From: Lactiplantibacillus modestisalitolerans
GTDB taxonomy: Bacteria > Bacillota > Bacilli > Lactobacillales > Lactobacillaceae
DNA length: 64,000 bases
Assembly: GCF_005405425.1 (NCBI RefSeq)
Contig: NZ_BJEA01000015.1
Location: forward strand, 26,063-90,062
Reading direction: 5' to 3'
The position numbers were made by a program, and so were the translations under genes. Shown piece after piece: positions 19,930-29,638 of this stretch. Numbering within the stretch: the stretch's first letter is position 1; each line of letters opens with the position of its first letter. The notes under the pieces were generated by a model, which was not told the DNA's origin, made no database searches, and saw only the letters and a program-made list of their open reading frames with translations.

Positions 19930-20122
19930 TTCGTACCAGTTGGTATTGAAATTCTTGCCAGTAGTGAGTCGCACTGGTTGGCCGAAATATTTTGGTCTTT
20001 TAGTTAGAACACAGGAAAAATTTTTATAAATTTAGTTAGAAGACACAATCACTAAAAGTGTCTATTTTACCAACATTTCAATCTCAATGTTGGCAAAATG
20101 TTGGCAAATCACCAAAATAAAA
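19930..20122. other. Gene-free stretch with short repeats and hairpins
   Basis: This stretch holds TTTAGTTAGAA twice (near 19999 and 20030), a hairpin AGACAC/GTGTCT, a perfect 8-bp hairpin CCAACATT/AATGTTGG, and an exact 11-bp tandem ATGTTGGCAAA at 20087-20097 and 20098-20108. No reading frame is convincing. Clustered short direct and inverted repeats can be a recombination-site remnant, but no integrase gene is nearby. Confidence 0.5.
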
Positions 20123-20144
20123 GAGCTCCGCTTCCGCGGAACCC
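20123..20144 (-). terminator. Intrinsic terminator of lepA
   Basis: Minus-strand GGGTTCCGC / GCGGAGCTC pairs fully with two wobble pairs, GGAA loop, then TTTTATTTT. Confidence 0.85.
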
Positions 20145-20146
20145 TA

Positions 20147-21982
20147 TCAATTCGGCTTTTCTTCCTCGTCGGTTTTCAAAACTGCCATGAAGGCTTCTTG
20201 TGGGATTTCCACCCGACCAACGGCTTTCATTCGTTTCTTTCCGGCTTTTTGCTTTTCCAATAACTTCATCCGCCGCGTCCAGTCACCACCATACAAGTGG
20301 GCCGTCACGTCCTTCCGGTAAGCCTTAATGTTGGTTCGCGCGATGACCTTAGAACCAATCGTCGCCTGCACCGGAATTTCAAAGTTTTGGCGGGGAATGA
20401 TATTCTTCAGTTTCGAAGCAATTTCACGCCCACGCGCCGGGGCAAAGTCGCGGTGCGCAATGAAACTTAGCGCGTCGACTTGGTCACCGTTCAGTAAAAT
20501 GTCGATCTTAACTAAGTCACTTGGCCGATACCCGTCCAAATCGTAGTCCAATGACGCATAGCCGCGCGTATTCGACTTTAACTTATCAAAGAAATCAAAG
20601 ATAATTTCTGATAGTGGAATGTGGTACACCACGTTGACCCGGTTACTATCGAGGTATTCCATCGTATCGAACTCGCCCCGCTTACGCTGTGCTAATTCCA
20701 TGACCGCCCCAACGTAATCGTTAGGCACCATGATCTGCGCTTTAACGTACGGTTCGCGAATTTCTTTAATGGATGACGCTTCGGGCATTTCAGCCGGGTT
20801 TTCAACCTTCTTTTCGGTTCCATCCGTTAACAAGACGTGATACGTAACGGACGGCGCGGTCGTGATCAGTTCTAGATTGAACTCCCGTTCGAGCCGTTCC
20901 TGAACCACGTCCATGTGAAGCAAGCCTAAAAAGCCACACCGAAACCCAAAACCTAGGGCCTGGGATGATTCTGGCTCAAATTCTAAGGCGGCATCGTTTA
21001 ATTTTAACTTCTCCAACGCTTCACGCAAGTCGGTAAACTTGGCATTATCGGTTGGATAGATCCCCGCGTAAACCATCGGGTTCATTTCGCGGTAACCCGC
21101 CAACGGCTTTTCAGCTGGGCGTTTCGCATTAGTCACCGTATCACCAACCCGCGTATCCTGAATATCCTTGATGCTAGCGGTAATGTAACCCACGTCCCCA
21201 GCCATTAAGAAATCCCGGGGGAGCGGTTTCGGCGAGTTGACCCCAACTTCGGTCACTTCGTACTCACTACCGCTGTTCATCAAGCGAATCCGGTCACCGG
21301 GCTTGACGATACCTTCGTGAATCCGGACACTGAGGACCACGCCCCGGTAATCATCGTAGACGGAATCAAAGACCAACGCTTTTAAGGGGGCCTCCACGTC
21401 GCCCTGCGGTGCTGGAATTTGGTGAACAATCTGCTCCAACAGTTCTTCGATCCCAATACCAGCCTTGGCGGACGCTAAAACCGCGTTCTCGGCGTCAATT
21501 CCAATGTCATCTTCAATTTCCTTGCGAACTTTTTCCGGTTCAGCGGACGGTAAGTCAATCTTGTTAATGACCGGCACAATTTCCAGGTCATCATCAATGG
21601 CCAGGTAAACGTTCGCTAACGTTTGGGCTTCCACCCCCTGAGCCGCATCAACGACGAGGACGGCGCCCTCACACGCTGCTAGGCTCCGAGACACTTCGTA
21701 CGTGAAGTCCACGTGTCCCGGCGTATCGATCAAATGAAAAATATACGTCTCGCCATCCTTGGCGTGATAATTCAATTCAACCGCATTCAATTTAATCGTG
21801 ATCCCACGTTCGCGTTCCAAATCCATCGAGTCGAGCACTTGATCCTGCATTTCGCGCTTAGAAATCGTATCCGTTAACTCCAAGATTCGATCCGCTAAGG
21901 TTGATTTACCATGATCAATGTGGGCGACAATCGAAAAATTCCGGATGTGTCGTTGTCGATCCTGCATAGTCGCTTTATCCAT
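20147..21982 (-). CDS. lepA: Elongation factor 4 (LepA) GTPase
   Basis: An 611-residue translational GTPase that binds ribosomes and back-translocates or helps 30S maturation under stress. The G domain shows [10 protein letters not shown] (G1), DTPGHVDF (G3) and NKIDLP (G4), followed by domains II and III and the LepA-specific C-terminal domain ([15 protein letters not shown]), which separates it from EF-G. ATG 21982 is preceded by AGGAAAG; the frame extends 13 codons further upstream without a better signal. A clear sigma-A promoter lies at 22021-22049. Single-gene unit. Confidence 0.96.
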   Translation of the reverse strand: MDKATMQDRQRHIRNFSIVAHIDHGKSTLADRILELTDTISKREMQDQVLDSMDLERERGITIKLNAVELNYHAKDGETYIFHLIDTPGHVDFTYEVSRSLAACEGAVLVVDAAQGVEAQTLANVYLAIDDDLEIVPVINKIDLPSAEPEKVRKEIEDDIGIDAENAVLASAKAGIGIEELLEQIVHQIPAPQGDVEAPLKALVFDSVYDDYRGVVLSVRIHEGIVKPGDRIRLMNSGSEYEVTEVGVNSPKPLPRDFLMAGDVGYITASIKDIQDTRVGDTVTNAKRPAEKPLAGYREMNPMVYAGIYPTDNAKFTDLREALEKLKLNDAALEFEPESSQALGFGFRCGFLGLLHMDVVQERLEREFNLELITTAPSVTYHVLLTDGTEKKVENPAEMPEASSIKEIREPYVKAQIMVPNDYVGAVMELAQRKRGEFDTMEYLDSNRVNVVYHIPLSEIIFDFFDKLKSNTRGYASLDYDLDGYRPSDLVKIDILLNGDQVDALSFIAHRDFAPARGREIASKLKNIIPRQNFEIPVQATIGSKVIARTNIKAYRKDVTAHLYGGDWTRRMKLLEKQKAGKKRMKAVGRVEIPQEAFMAVLKTDEEEKPN

Positions 21983-22020
21983 TGACTTTCCTACTTTCTT
22001 CCTAATTCCTAATCTCTCCA

Positions 22021-22049
22021 ATTATACCAACTTAACGGCCGAATCTCAA
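22021..22049 (-). promoter_or_regulatory. Sigma-A promoter of lepA
   Basis: Minus-strand TTGAGA (22044-22049), 17-nt spacer, perfect TATAAT (22021-22026), about 40 bp from the start codon. Confidence 0.85.
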
Positions 22050-22060
22050 TTCAAGCGCCA

Positions 22061-22172
22061 AAAAGAGACTGCGACATTAGTCACAGCCTCTTGTGTATCG
22101 CCTCGTGTTAATAGCCGAAACGTGTACCAAAAGTCAGCTGGTGAGCATTAACCGACTTTTGGCACACTCTCT
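22061..22172 (-). repeat. Composite double-hairpin element, copy B (terminator of the dlt operon)
   Basis: Read from dltD: hairpin 2 (arms 22154-22167 and 22122-22135), then the motif AATAGCCG in the other orientation, then hairpin 1 (22065-22075 / 22080-22090) followed by TTTTT. All irregular pairs are G-U in the minus-strand RNA and A-C in the plus-strand RNA, so the fold is preserved in the dlt transcript direction. Confidence 0.8.
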
Positions 22173-22181
22173 TTTGTTCAC

Positions 22182-23471
22182 CTAATTACTCTGTTCAAAG
22201 CGGCGAATATCATTGGGATTAAGCTGTTGCCACTGCTTCGAATAGAACGCATCGTTCAAGTCATAGTGCAGTTGGCCAGCACTTGGTTGCTTCAAGAACG
22301 GTGCCACCTTTTGATCAACGGCTAACCAGCCCCGCCAACCAAGGTGAATCGTATCGGTCATGAAGTAATCTTCACTCCCGCGCCGCGAAAGGTCACAAAT
22401 ATTCGTAAAGCCCTGACTCGTCAGCTGGTAACGAATCTTACGGTCAAACTGTTGAATCATCTTCATTGATAGACCGGTATAATCGGCCCAGCGTTGATTG
22501 ATTGGTGGAATAATGAACAGTACGTCCGTATGATTATTCGCAAACTGGTTTAAAACGAGTTGGAAATCCGAAAATTCGGGTGACTTCGTGTAATTCAAAT
22601 GCGTCTGGGAACCCTGTAAGCGGTGGTAGTTCCGCTTAAGCTGGGTCCGCCAAAACTGATTACTAATTTCCAAGCTATTCGACGTCGTGTTCGCCTTACC
22701 AATCTTACCCGCTAACTGATCAAGTTGATTAAAGTTATAGTTGGCTGGTAAGGCTTGCGTTTGGTGCTCAACTTTTCGTAAATTTTTATCGGCAATGCCG
22801 ACCCGGGAAAAGAATTCGTCCTCACTCCCTAATAGCCGGGCTTTATAGTTAATATAAGCTTGCTGGGACTTAGTCGGCTTAAACCCGGCCGCCACCCGGG
22901 CGAGAGCGTCCGCTAAAACCCGGTCGGATGAGCCGGACGGCATTTGGAGCAGCCGCTTGGCCGCGTACCGGTCCATCGCCGTGTTACGTTCACTTTGAAG
23001 CCAGTCCGTCGTTTGGAGTGGCGAGTAGTAGTAACCGAAAGCGTCCTTGCGAGTCCCCTTCGGAACAAACCATTGGGGTGAAATTACGAAAACCGCTTTC
23101 TTATGGGTCAGTTGTTTTTTGACCGATTGCATCGCAAAGTACTGGGTCAATGACTGGGTTCCCCGCGCACCTAATAAGAAGGGCTGGTAATCCCGGTGAT
23201 ATTTTTGCGCCAACACCGACGGATGCATCGGGTCAAACCGCGACCATTCGGAAGAACCAAAGAATGGGACGTAACCATCATCGAGGGCCTGGCGTTTAAT
23301 GAGCCGCCCCTTTAAAACGTTTGCAGATAGGGAAACGGCCGCCTTTTGCTCGGTCTCTTTGGAAACATGGTTTAAGCCGAATGAGAACGGTGAGAGTAAC
23401 GCGGCCAGTAATAAGACGGCCGCTAAAACAATTGGCCCAAAAATCTTAAACAGGCGTTTCCCCATTTTCAT
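22182..23471 (-). CDS. dltD: Teichoic acid D-alanylation protein DltD
   Basis: A 429-residue membrane-anchored extracellular protein with one N-terminal transmembrane helix (about 8-32) and an SGNH-hydrolase-like domain. The nucleophile motif FGSSEW is at 71-76, and DTIHLGW near the C-terminus supplies the Asp-His pair. DltD acts last in D-alanylation of lipoteichoic acid, taking D-Ala from the DltB/DltC side to the polymer. It overlaps dltC by 4 bp and closes the operon, followed by element B. Confidence 0.96.
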   Translation of the reverse strand: MKMGKRLFKIFGPIVLAAVLLLAALLSPFSFGLNHVSKETEQKAAVSLSANVLKGRLIKRQALDDGYVPFFGSSEWSRFDPMHPSVLAQKYHRDYQPFLLGARGTQSLTQYFAMQSVKKQLTHKKAVFVISPQWFVPKGTRKDAFGYYYSPLQTTDWLQSERNTAMDRYAAKRLLQMPSGSSDRVLADALARVAAGFKPTKSQQAYINYKARLLGSEDEFFSRVGIADKNLRKVEHQTQALPANYNFNQLDQLAGKIGKANTTSNSLEISNQFWRTQLKRNYHRLQGSQTHLNYTKSPEFSDFQLVLNQFANNHTDVLFIIPPINQRWADYTGLSMKMIQQFDRKIRYQLTSQGFTNICDLSRRGSEDYFMTDTIHLGWRGWLAVDQKVAPFLKQPSAGQLHYDLNDAFYSKQWQQLNPNDIRRFEQSN

Positions 23472-23704
23472 TGCATGCTCTCAACCTTGGCAACGATTTT
23501 AGCGGGCGTTTCCCATTCTGAACGCTCAAATTCTGAAACTGGTACTTCAATTCCCAGTTGGTTTTGTAATTCCAATAATAATTGAACGGAACCCATTGAA
23601 TCTAATAACCCTTCGTCGAAGAGGTTCGCATCCATGTTGGCGGAAACGTCTTCCCCCGTCAAATCTTGTAAAATTGCTAAAACTGCTGATTTTGTTTCAT
23701 CCAT
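23468..23704 (-). CDS. dltC: D-alanyl carrier protein DltC
   Basis: A 78-residue acyl-carrier-type protein. The 4'-phosphopantetheine attachment Ser is in LLDSMGSV (residue 36). DltA loads D-Ala on it and it delivers to DltB. ATG 23704 is chosen over the upstream TTG because AAGGGG lies nine bases before it. Acidic and helical throughout, normal length, overlapping dltD by 4 bp. Confidence 0.96.
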   Translation of the reverse strand: MDETKSAVLAILQDLTGEDVSANMDANLFDEGLLDSMGSVQLLLELQNQLGIEVPVSEFERSEWETPAKIVAKVESMQ

Positions 23705-23730
23705 GATCAATTACCCCTTAATTATCGTTT

Positions 23731-24945
23731 TTATGGTCGACCCGCAAAAAATAGCGTGTCTAAAAATCCTGAGAAAATTAAAAAACTAAAACAAACAACG
23801 TTAAACGTTAAGAAAATCGCGAAGTATTCCGTGAATTTATTAGATGGAATGCTTGCCCGGTGCTTCTTCTTGTAGCGCAGCCACGCGTCATTGATTACCA
23901 TCGCAAACCCGTGGAAAAGCCCGTAAACAATGTAGTACCACGTCTCGCCATGCCAGAATCCCATGATTAACATGTTGATCACGTAACAGACGTTTGCGGT
24001 TGTGATTCGGCTTTTAAACACCTTGTGCTTCATCACGAAGAAGACGAGCCGCATGTAGATAAAATCGCGGAACCAAAATGACAGCGTCATGTGCCACCGA
24101 TTCCAGAAATCTTTAATGTTTTTCGATTTAAAGGGCTGGTTAAAGTTCATTGGCGTTTCCACACCCATTAAATAACTAATCCCAACCGCAAACAGGCTAT
24201 AGCCCGCAAAATCGAAAAAGAGGTCCATACTGTAAACGTACATGACACCAAGAAGCGCCCATGAAATGCCGTGGGCCTGTAAAGCCGCGTGCTCAACGAC
24301 TGGTAACATCCGGGTACCGAAAATGTAAGCAAGAATAAATTTGTAGAGGAAACCTAAGAAGACGTAGCGGACCCCTTTTTCAACTAGCGCCAGGTACTTT
24401 TCCCTGGTTGGTACACTTTCGTAGTCCTTGACAAACCGCCGGTAGCGGTCAATCGGTCCCGAAGAAATCGTTGGGAAGAAGAGTAAGAACTGGCCGAATA
24501 AGACCGGGTGAAACTCGGTAATCACGCCGTCACGGGTCTCCATGATGGTTTGAACCACCTTAAATGTTAGGTAGGAAATTCCTAAAAACCCAATGATGGA
24601 ACTGGCACCGTGACTAACGGCGGGCGTAATTTTAACAACGGCCAGTGGCGCAATGGCTAAGATCACGCTAACGACGAAAACCCAGCCCTTATTGGGCGAA
24701 TCCGGTCGCTGGCGATACTTGGAATATAGCCCCACCAAGACGATCTGATAAACCAAGTAACAGATCAGTGCGATTCCCGTATGCCACTTCACCCCACCAA
24801 AGGTGAGCAGTAAGAAGACAAACGAGATAATGGTTTCGTAGACGTGTGAACGCCGACCGTACAACAGGCCAATCATTAGTGGCAGTAACGCCACGAAAAG
24901 TAAAATGAAGTAGGTCGGGTTCCCATACGGATCAAAGGACATCAT
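23731..24945 (-). CDS. dltB: D-alanyl transfer membrane protein DltB (MBOAT family)
   Basis: A 404-residue integral membrane protein with about eleven hydrophobic segments. The MBOAT signature FWNRWHMTLSFWFRDF and the catalytic His region MGFWHGETWYY are present. It moves D-Ala from DltC across the membrane. Its start overlaps the dltA stop by 4 bp, so translation is probably coupled. Confidence 0.96.
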   Translation of the reverse strand: MMSFDPYGNPTYFILLFVALLPLMIGLLYGRRSHVYETIISFVFLLLTFGGVKWHTGIALICYLVYQIVLVGLYSKYRQRPDSPNKGWVFVVSVILAIAPLAVVKITPAVSHGASSIIGFLGISYLTFKVVQTIMETRDGVITEFHPVLFGQFLLFFPTISSGPIDRYRRFVKDYESVPTREKYLALVEKGVRYVFLGFLYKFILAYIFGTRMLPVVEHAALQAHGISWALLGVMYVYSMDLFFDFAGYSLFAVGISYLMGVETPMNFNQPFKSKNIKDFWNRWHMTLSFWFRDFIYMRLVFFVMKHKVFKSRITTANVCYVINMLIMGFWHGETWYYIVYGLFHGFAMVINDAWLRYKKKHRASIPSNKFTEYFAIFLTFNVVCFSFLIFSGFLDTLFFAGRP

Positions 24946-26468
24946 TCGGGATTGACCTCTTTAATGATCGATTTAACGTCAATCTTACCGTTAGCGGTTC
25001 TTGGTAACTGCTGTTGGTAAATAAACCGTTGTGGAATCATGTATTCCATCATCATTCCTTGAAGGTCCTTTTTAATGGCAGTCGTCAACGCAAAGTCGCT
25101 CTTAAAATCATTGGGCTTAGGGACGACGTAAGCAATCATCTGCGTCACTTTGTGATTCTTGTCATACTTCGGCACCGCCACTGCTTGTTCAATTTGCGCT
25201 TGCTGTGCCAAGTAGTGGTTAACTTCTTCCAGTTCGATTCGGTAACCGTGCATCTTAATTTGAAAATCGACCCGCCCGCGGTAACGGAATAAACCGTCCG
25301 CAGTCATCGTACCGACATCCCCAGTATGGTAAGCCGGCTGCCCCTGCCACTCAAAAAAGGCGCTAGCGGTCTTTTGGGGGTTATTCAGGTACCCCTTGGA
25401 CACACTCGGACCGGCGATAATTAATTCACCCTCGGTATCTGCCGGGAGCGGTTGGCCCTTTTCATCCACAACGAACATTTGGGTATCCGCCTTAACGTAA
25501 CCAATTGGCAACCGATCATATTGCTTTAAGGCGGCGTCCGTCAACTCAATCTGCGTTACGGCCACGCACGTCTCGGTTGGACCATAAGTGTTAAAGATCC
25601 GGGCTTGTGGAAAGCGTTGCTTCAACGTTGCCGCCGTTTTATGGGTCAGCTCCTCACCGCAGAACAGAAAATGGGTCAACGCCGGTAAGTGGGCTGCGTC
25701 AAACTTCGGTTCTAGTAAGCAAATATCCATGAAGGACGGCGTGGACACCCAGACGTTGATTGGTAACTGCGGTAACGCACTAAAGAGTTGCTTAAAGTCG
25801 TCGGTCACCGCCTTAGGTAATGCGTACAGCGTTCCACCTAGTGCTAACGTCGGGTAAAGATCCATGACCGACAAGTCAAACGAATACGGTGGTTGGGATA
25901 AAGCGTTGGGATGCTTAGGTAACCCAAAGTCATCACTTAACATCCAGTTCACGTAACTCAGTAAGTTGCGGTGGCTGATTTCAACCCCCTTCGGTTGACC
26001 AGTGGTCCCCGACGTAAAGATGATGTAGTAATCGTCATCGCCACTAACCGCGTGGTCCGCGTGGTAGTCCGTTTCCGTCTTAAAGATGGCGGCTAACTGG
26101 TCCGGCGTAATGACCGGCGTCGTGCCAACCCCCACCGGTAAATTTTCAACCGCAATCATCGCAGCTGGTTTTGCAATCTGATTAATCATCGTAATGCGGT
26201 CGTTTGGCGAATGCGTATCAATTGGAATGTACGCGCGTCCCGCCTTAACAATCCCTAAAAAAGTTGCAATCATTTCAAACGTTTGCCCACCAAAAACCAT
26301 GATTGGCGCCTTTTCTGGTAGTGCTAACGCGTCTAAATGGGCCGCCAACGCATCCGAATACGCCTTTAACTGCGCATACGTATGCCGTACGCCCTGAACG
26401 TCGTAAACGACTTGTTCAGGTTGCGTGCGAGCGTAATCGTCAATTGTTTCAATTAAGTTTGTGACCAT
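24942..26468 (-). CDS. dltA: D-alanine--DltC ligase DltA
   Basis: A 508-residue AMP-forming adenylation enzyme that activates D-Ala and loads DltC. Motifs: FTSGTTGQPKGVEISH (P-loop), TYGPTET, YHTGDVG, and the C-terminal catalytic Lys in NGKID. ATG 26468 with GGGGGGA upstream is the better start; a TTG 15 bases earlier lies inside that Shine-Dalgarno. Follows dltX by 30 bp. Confidence 0.96.
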   Translation of the reverse strand: MVTNLIETIDDYARTQPEQVVYDVQGVRHTYAQLKAYSDALAAHLDALALPEKAPIMVFGGQTFEMIATFLGIVKAGRAYIPIDTHSPNDRITMINQIAKPAAMIAVENLPVGVGTTPVITPDQLAAIFKTETDYHADHAVSGDDDYYIIFTSGTTGQPKGVEISHRNLLSYVNWMLSDDFGLPKHPNALSQPPYSFDLSVMDLYPTLALGGTLYALPKAVTDDFKQLFSALPQLPINVWVSTPSFMDICLLEPKFDAAHLPALTHFLFCGEELTHKTAATLKQRFPQARIFNTYGPTETCVAVTQIELTDAALKQYDRLPIGYVKADTQMFVVDEKGQPLPADTEGELIIAGPSVSKGYLNNPQKTASAFFEWQGQPAYHTGDVGTMTADGLFRYRGRVDFQIKMHGYRIELEEVNHYLAQQAQIEQAVAVPKYDKNHKVTQMIAYVVPKPNDFKSDFALTTAIKKDLQGMMMEYMIPQRFIYQQQLPRTANGKIDVKSIIKEVNPE

Positions 26469-26498
26469 CGATCTTCCCCCCAAATGTGACCTTCACTA

Positions 26499-26648
26499 TT
26501 AGAATTCATTGTAAATAAATTTCGCTTGGTTAATCCCGCTATAGCCATACAAGTACACCAGTGCCAGCATGACCGCAAAATAAAAAATGGTTAGTGCAAC
26601 AAATTGAACCACCGGTCGTTGAAACCAGTGTTTAAGCTTTGCAAGCAT
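26499..26648 (-). CDS. dltX: DltX, small membrane protein of the dlt operon
   Basis: A 49-codon gene immediately upstream of dltA with a textbook GGAGG seven bases before ATG 26648. The protein has a basic N-terminus (MLAKLKHWFQRP), one transmembrane helix (VVQFVALTIFYFAVMLALVY) and ends in KFIYNEF, the conserved C-terminal signature of DltX. In other Firmicutes DltX works with DltB, DltC and DltD as an acyl relay to lipoteichoic acid, and the C-terminal motif is required. Below common ORF length cut-offs, hence easily missed. Confidence 0.95.
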   Translation of the reverse strand: MLAKLKHWFQRPVVQFVALTIFYFAVMLALVYLYGYSGINQAKFIYNEF

Positions 26649-26660
26649 GCTCTCACCTCC

Positions 26661-27815
26661 TTATAATTCACCCGCTAAGAGCCGGTCAAACAAGATTCCG
26701 GCTGCTTTTTCAATGCTTGCGTTTTTGCGGTAATAGTTGCTAAGTAGCACAACGCCAGTGTTGCCATCCGGCGAAAGGTGGATATCAGCTTCGTAGCCGT
26801 ACCCGACGCCGTGCGAACGGATACCATTACTAATGTTATAAACACCCCCGCCATATTCACCGGTCGCGGTGCGGGTATGGAGAATGGCCACGTTAGGCTT
26901 AGAAACCACTTTTCCCCGCAAAATCGCCCGCTCCACGGTAAATAAATCGCTTGCGCTCATGTACGTTTGACCAGTTCCGAGCTCGTTAGCCATTTGGGCC
27001 TTCGTTTCAGGCATCCGCTGTTGATAGGTTGGTGCCACGTCCGTCGCATCTGCCGGTCGGTAGCCAACCGTGGCGTGCGGTGCCAAACCATCCACGACAA
27101 AGCCGCTGGCCGTTAAGCCGCACCGCTGAATGATCTGCCGATCGAAGAAGTGGCGGTACGACTTACCACTAACCTGCCGAATAATCCCAGCTAATAATAA
27201 GAAATTAACGGAAGAATAATTGTTGACACCGTCCTTAGCCGGATTATAGCTGACGTGGCGCACCGCGTAATCAACGACCTGAGCCTCACTGGCAGGTTGG
27301 TCAGCACCGCGGTTCAACCGAAACCCCGTCGTCATATCCAGCATTTGCCGGAGCGTCGTCTGCCGCCCGTGCTTCAGTTGCGGATAATATTTGGAAACCG
27401 GATCACTCAATTTAACACGTCCTTGTTGGACTAGTTGCATGATGCCCACCGCCGTCAGCGATTTTTGAATCGACAAAATTTGAAAGCGTGACCGGGGCCC
27501 GTTATGCACCTGGCGGGCCTGGTCCGCATAACCAAAGCCCCGCTGGTAAACGACCCGGCCGTGGTCAACAATCAAAGCCGTTCCCACAAACCGTTGCTGG
27601 TGCAAAAGGCGCGTAACCGCAGGCAACTCATCCTTGGTTTTTGTGAAGGCCGTCTGCTTCGTCGTCCGCGACTGGGTCCGCTTTTGCAAGTGACGCATCG
27701 CCGACGACTGCGGCGAACTAGTGTGGCGGTGGTGCCACTGATAAGCGCCCCAACCGCCCTCCACAATAACCAACAGGCCTAAAATTATGAGTAATATTTT
27801 TTGATTGCGTTTCAA
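26661..27815 (-). CDS. dltE: DltE (PbpX2)-type extracellular serine esterase
   Basis: A 384-residue serine hydrolase of the class C beta-lactamase/PBP fold with one N-terminal membrane anchor (about 6-26). The catalytic SxxK is SIQK at 115-118. The Tyr motif is YSS at 200-202. HGVGYGY is near the C-terminus. Its position directly upstream of dltX matches L. plantarum, where this gene was shown to be a D-Ala esterase acting on D-alanylated lipoteichoic acid and not a muropeptide carboxypeptidase; that function is transferred here by synteny. The start is TTG with only a weak ribosome binding site. It lies 12 bp from dltX, so it probably leads the operon. Confidence 0.85.
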   Translation of the reverse strand: MKRNQKILLIILGLLVIVEGGWGAYQWHHRHTSSPQSSAMRHLQKRTQSRTTKQTAFTKTKDELPAVTRLLHQQRFVGTALIVDHGRVVYQRGFGYADQARQVHNGPRSRFQILSIQKSLTAVGIMQLVQQGRVKLSDPVSKYYPQLKHGRQTTLRQMLDMTTGFRLNRGADQPASEAQVVDYAVRHVSYNPAKDGVNNYSSVNFLLLAGIIRQVSGKSYRHFFDRQIIQRCGLTASGFVVDGLAPHATVGYRPADATDVAPTYQQRMPETKAQMANELGTGQTYMSASDLFTVERAILRGKVVSKPNVAILHTRTATGEYGGGVYNISNGIRSHGVGYGYEADIHLSPDGNTGVVLLSNYYRKNASIEKAAGILFDRLLAGEL

Positions 27816-28320
27816 CCGTCCAACTTCCCATCGTTTTTTTCCGGAACACGTCGGGAAACTTGCCCGTTCTGTTCAAGACTAATTTTAGCAAGTTGACCCG
27901 CTAACGCCGGTAATGAACCTAAAAAGAACAAATCCCTACCTATTCGTTTAGCTGATTGCGGTTTCGTAACGATTTTGTAACATAATCGTCGCTAACCCCC
28001 ATTTAGCGGCTTCCTCATCACCTCGACTAATTCTAGCACTGGCAATTTAGGGATTGGTAACATAGCGAAACAGTTTTCAAAAAAAGCCGTTGTCAAAAAA
28101 GTGAATTAATTAATCGTCGCCTTTAGTTTACATTGCTGGCCGAATGCGGCAAGGTCGCTTGGGGGTTCGCAGGTCCCCCGTACTAATTGACGTTACTAGT
28201 GCCGCCAGCAGCGGGTGTAACCGGTTGGCTGGAACACTGCGGGCATCGATTTAAGCTCACGGGAACCCCCACCCGCAATCTCAAATTCGAGCCTTATTCT
28301 AAGCCAACCATTTTAAGCGC
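27816..28320. other. Intergenic region upstream of dltE
   Basis: About 500 bp without a credible gene. It must contain the dlt promoter, but I find no convincing -35/-10 pair. The right part (28201-28306) is a copy of the MITE-like element described separately. Confidence 0.5.
28201..28306 (+). repeat. MITE-like palindromic element, truncated copy
   Basis: About 60 nt starting CCGCCAGCAGCGGGTGTAAC, then a diverged loop, then 30 nt ending in GCCTTATTCTAAGCC, are nearly identical to the reverse complement of 43735-43905. The distal arm of that element is absent here. Confidence 0.75.
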
Positions 28321-28327
28321 AAAAAAA

Positions 28328-28353
28328 GCGTGCAATCATCGCTGATTACACGC
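28328..28353 (-). terminator. Intrinsic terminator of dnaJ
   Basis: Minus-strand GCGTGTAATCA / TGATTGCACGC (one U-G pair), GCGA loop, seven T residues. Confidence 0.9.
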
Positions 28354-28392
28354 CTTCTCCACGGCTATTCCGCCGTCAATTCATTTAAAAAT

Positions 28393-29538
28393 TTAAACGC
28401 CGCGCAGCTTATCGAATAACGAGCTCTTACCGTTGCCCGAAACCGACTTCCCACTGGCCTTCGCAAAGTTTTGTAATGCGTCTTTTTGCGCCTTATTCAG
28501 GTGGGTTGGCGTTTCGATTGAGACGGTGACGCGTTCGTCACCATTTCCGTTTCCTCGTAGCCGGGGCGCACCCTTACCACGAAGCCGGAAAGTCGTACCG
28601 GTTTGCGTTCCTGCGGGAATTTTTAACTTAACGTCCCCGTGAACCGTCTTCACTTCAACTTCATCACCCAGGGCCGCTTGAACAAAGTCGATCGGCAACT
28701 TGAAGTAGATCGTCGCCCCGTCACGTTCGAAGTCCTTGCTTGGTTCAACTCGGAAAATAATGAACAGATCCCCGTAAGGGCCGCCGTTAACACCGGCCTC
28801 GCCTTGGTTTTGAAGCCGCATTTGCTGGCCTTCTTCAACTCCGGCTGGTACCGTGACCTTGATTGAATGACTTTGTTCGGTATGACCAGAGCCACCACAA
28901 GTTGGGCATTTTTCCTTGATTTCCTTACCCGTACCATGACAAACGTCACAAACTTGTTGACTCATCATCCGACCAAGTGGTGTGTTCGTCTGAACTTGAA
29001 CGTAGCCGCTACCGTGACATTTTGAACAAGTAACGGGCGACGTCCCGGGTTTAGCCCCAGAACCGTCACAGGTTTCACATTGTTCTTCACGGTTATAAGT
29101 GATGTTAGTCTTCTTACCAAAAATGGCGTCTTCAAACTTCAAAGTCATTTCATATTGTAAGTCGCGACCTTGTTGGGGGGCACTCGGATTTCGCCGGGCA
29201 CCGCCACCGCCGCCACCAAAGAACTGACTAAAGATATCATCAAAACCACCACCGCCGCCAAAGCCACCGAAGCCTTGACCGCCAAAGCCGCCGGCACCAC
29301 CGCCGAAGCCTTGTTGCTGGCCACCAGCAGCGCCGAACTGATCGTACTGAGCCCGCTTTTGCGGATCACCTAACGTTTCATACGCCTCGTTGACAGCTTT
29401 AAACTTCGCTTCCGCACCAGGTTCGTGGTTTAAATCAGGATGGTACTTTTTTGAGAGCTTGCGATAAGCCCGTTTGATTTCGTCCTGACTGGCATCCTTT
29501 TCAACACCCAGAACCTTATATAAGTCTTGTTCTGCCAT
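28393..29538 (-). CDS. dnaJ: Chaperone DnaJ (Hsp40)
   Basis: A 381-residue co-chaperone that delivers clients to DnaK and stimulates its ATPase. J domain 1-70 with the essential HPD in KYHPDLN; Gly/Phe-rich linker about 73-125; four CxxCxGxG zinc motifs between about 145 and 225; C-terminal client-binding domain. It is last in the heat-shock operon but separated from dnaK by an intrinsic terminator (29592-29625), so it probably depends on readthrough or its own promoter. Confidence 0.97.
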   Translation of the reverse strand: MAEQDLYKVLGVEKDASQDEIKRAYRKLSKKYHPDLNHEPGAEAKFKAVNEAYETLGDPQKRAQYDQFGAAGGQQQGFGGGAGGFGGQGFGGFGGGGGFDDIFSQFFGGGGGGARRNPSAPQQGRDLQYEMTLKFEDAIFGKKTNITYNREEQCETCDGSGAKPGTSPVTCSKCHGSGYVQVQTNTPLGRMMSQQVCDVCHGTGKEIKEKCPTCGGSGHTEQSHSIKVTVPAGVEEGQQMRLQNQGEAGVNGGPYGDLFIIFRVEPSKDFERDGATIYFKLPIDFVQAALGDEVEVKTVHGDVKLKIPAGTQTGTTFRLRGKGAPRLRGNGNGDERVTVSIETPTHLNKAQKDALQNFAKASGKSVSGNGKSSLFDKLRGV

Positions 29539-29591
29539 TGTAACCTCCTAATGATCCATTAAAGTCTCACTCATATTAGCATATTTCACGC

Positions 29592-29625
29592 AAAAAGGCC
29601 AAGACCGCGCGGCCCTGGCCTTTTT
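29592..29625 (-). terminator. Intrinsic terminator between dnaK and dnaJ
   Basis: Minus-strand AAAAAGGCCA / TGGCCTTTTT, a 10-bp perfect stem with a U tail, 14 bp after the dnaK stop. It would lower dnaJ relative to dnaK. Confidence 0.85.
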
Positions 29626-29638
29626 GTTTTACCGGTAA

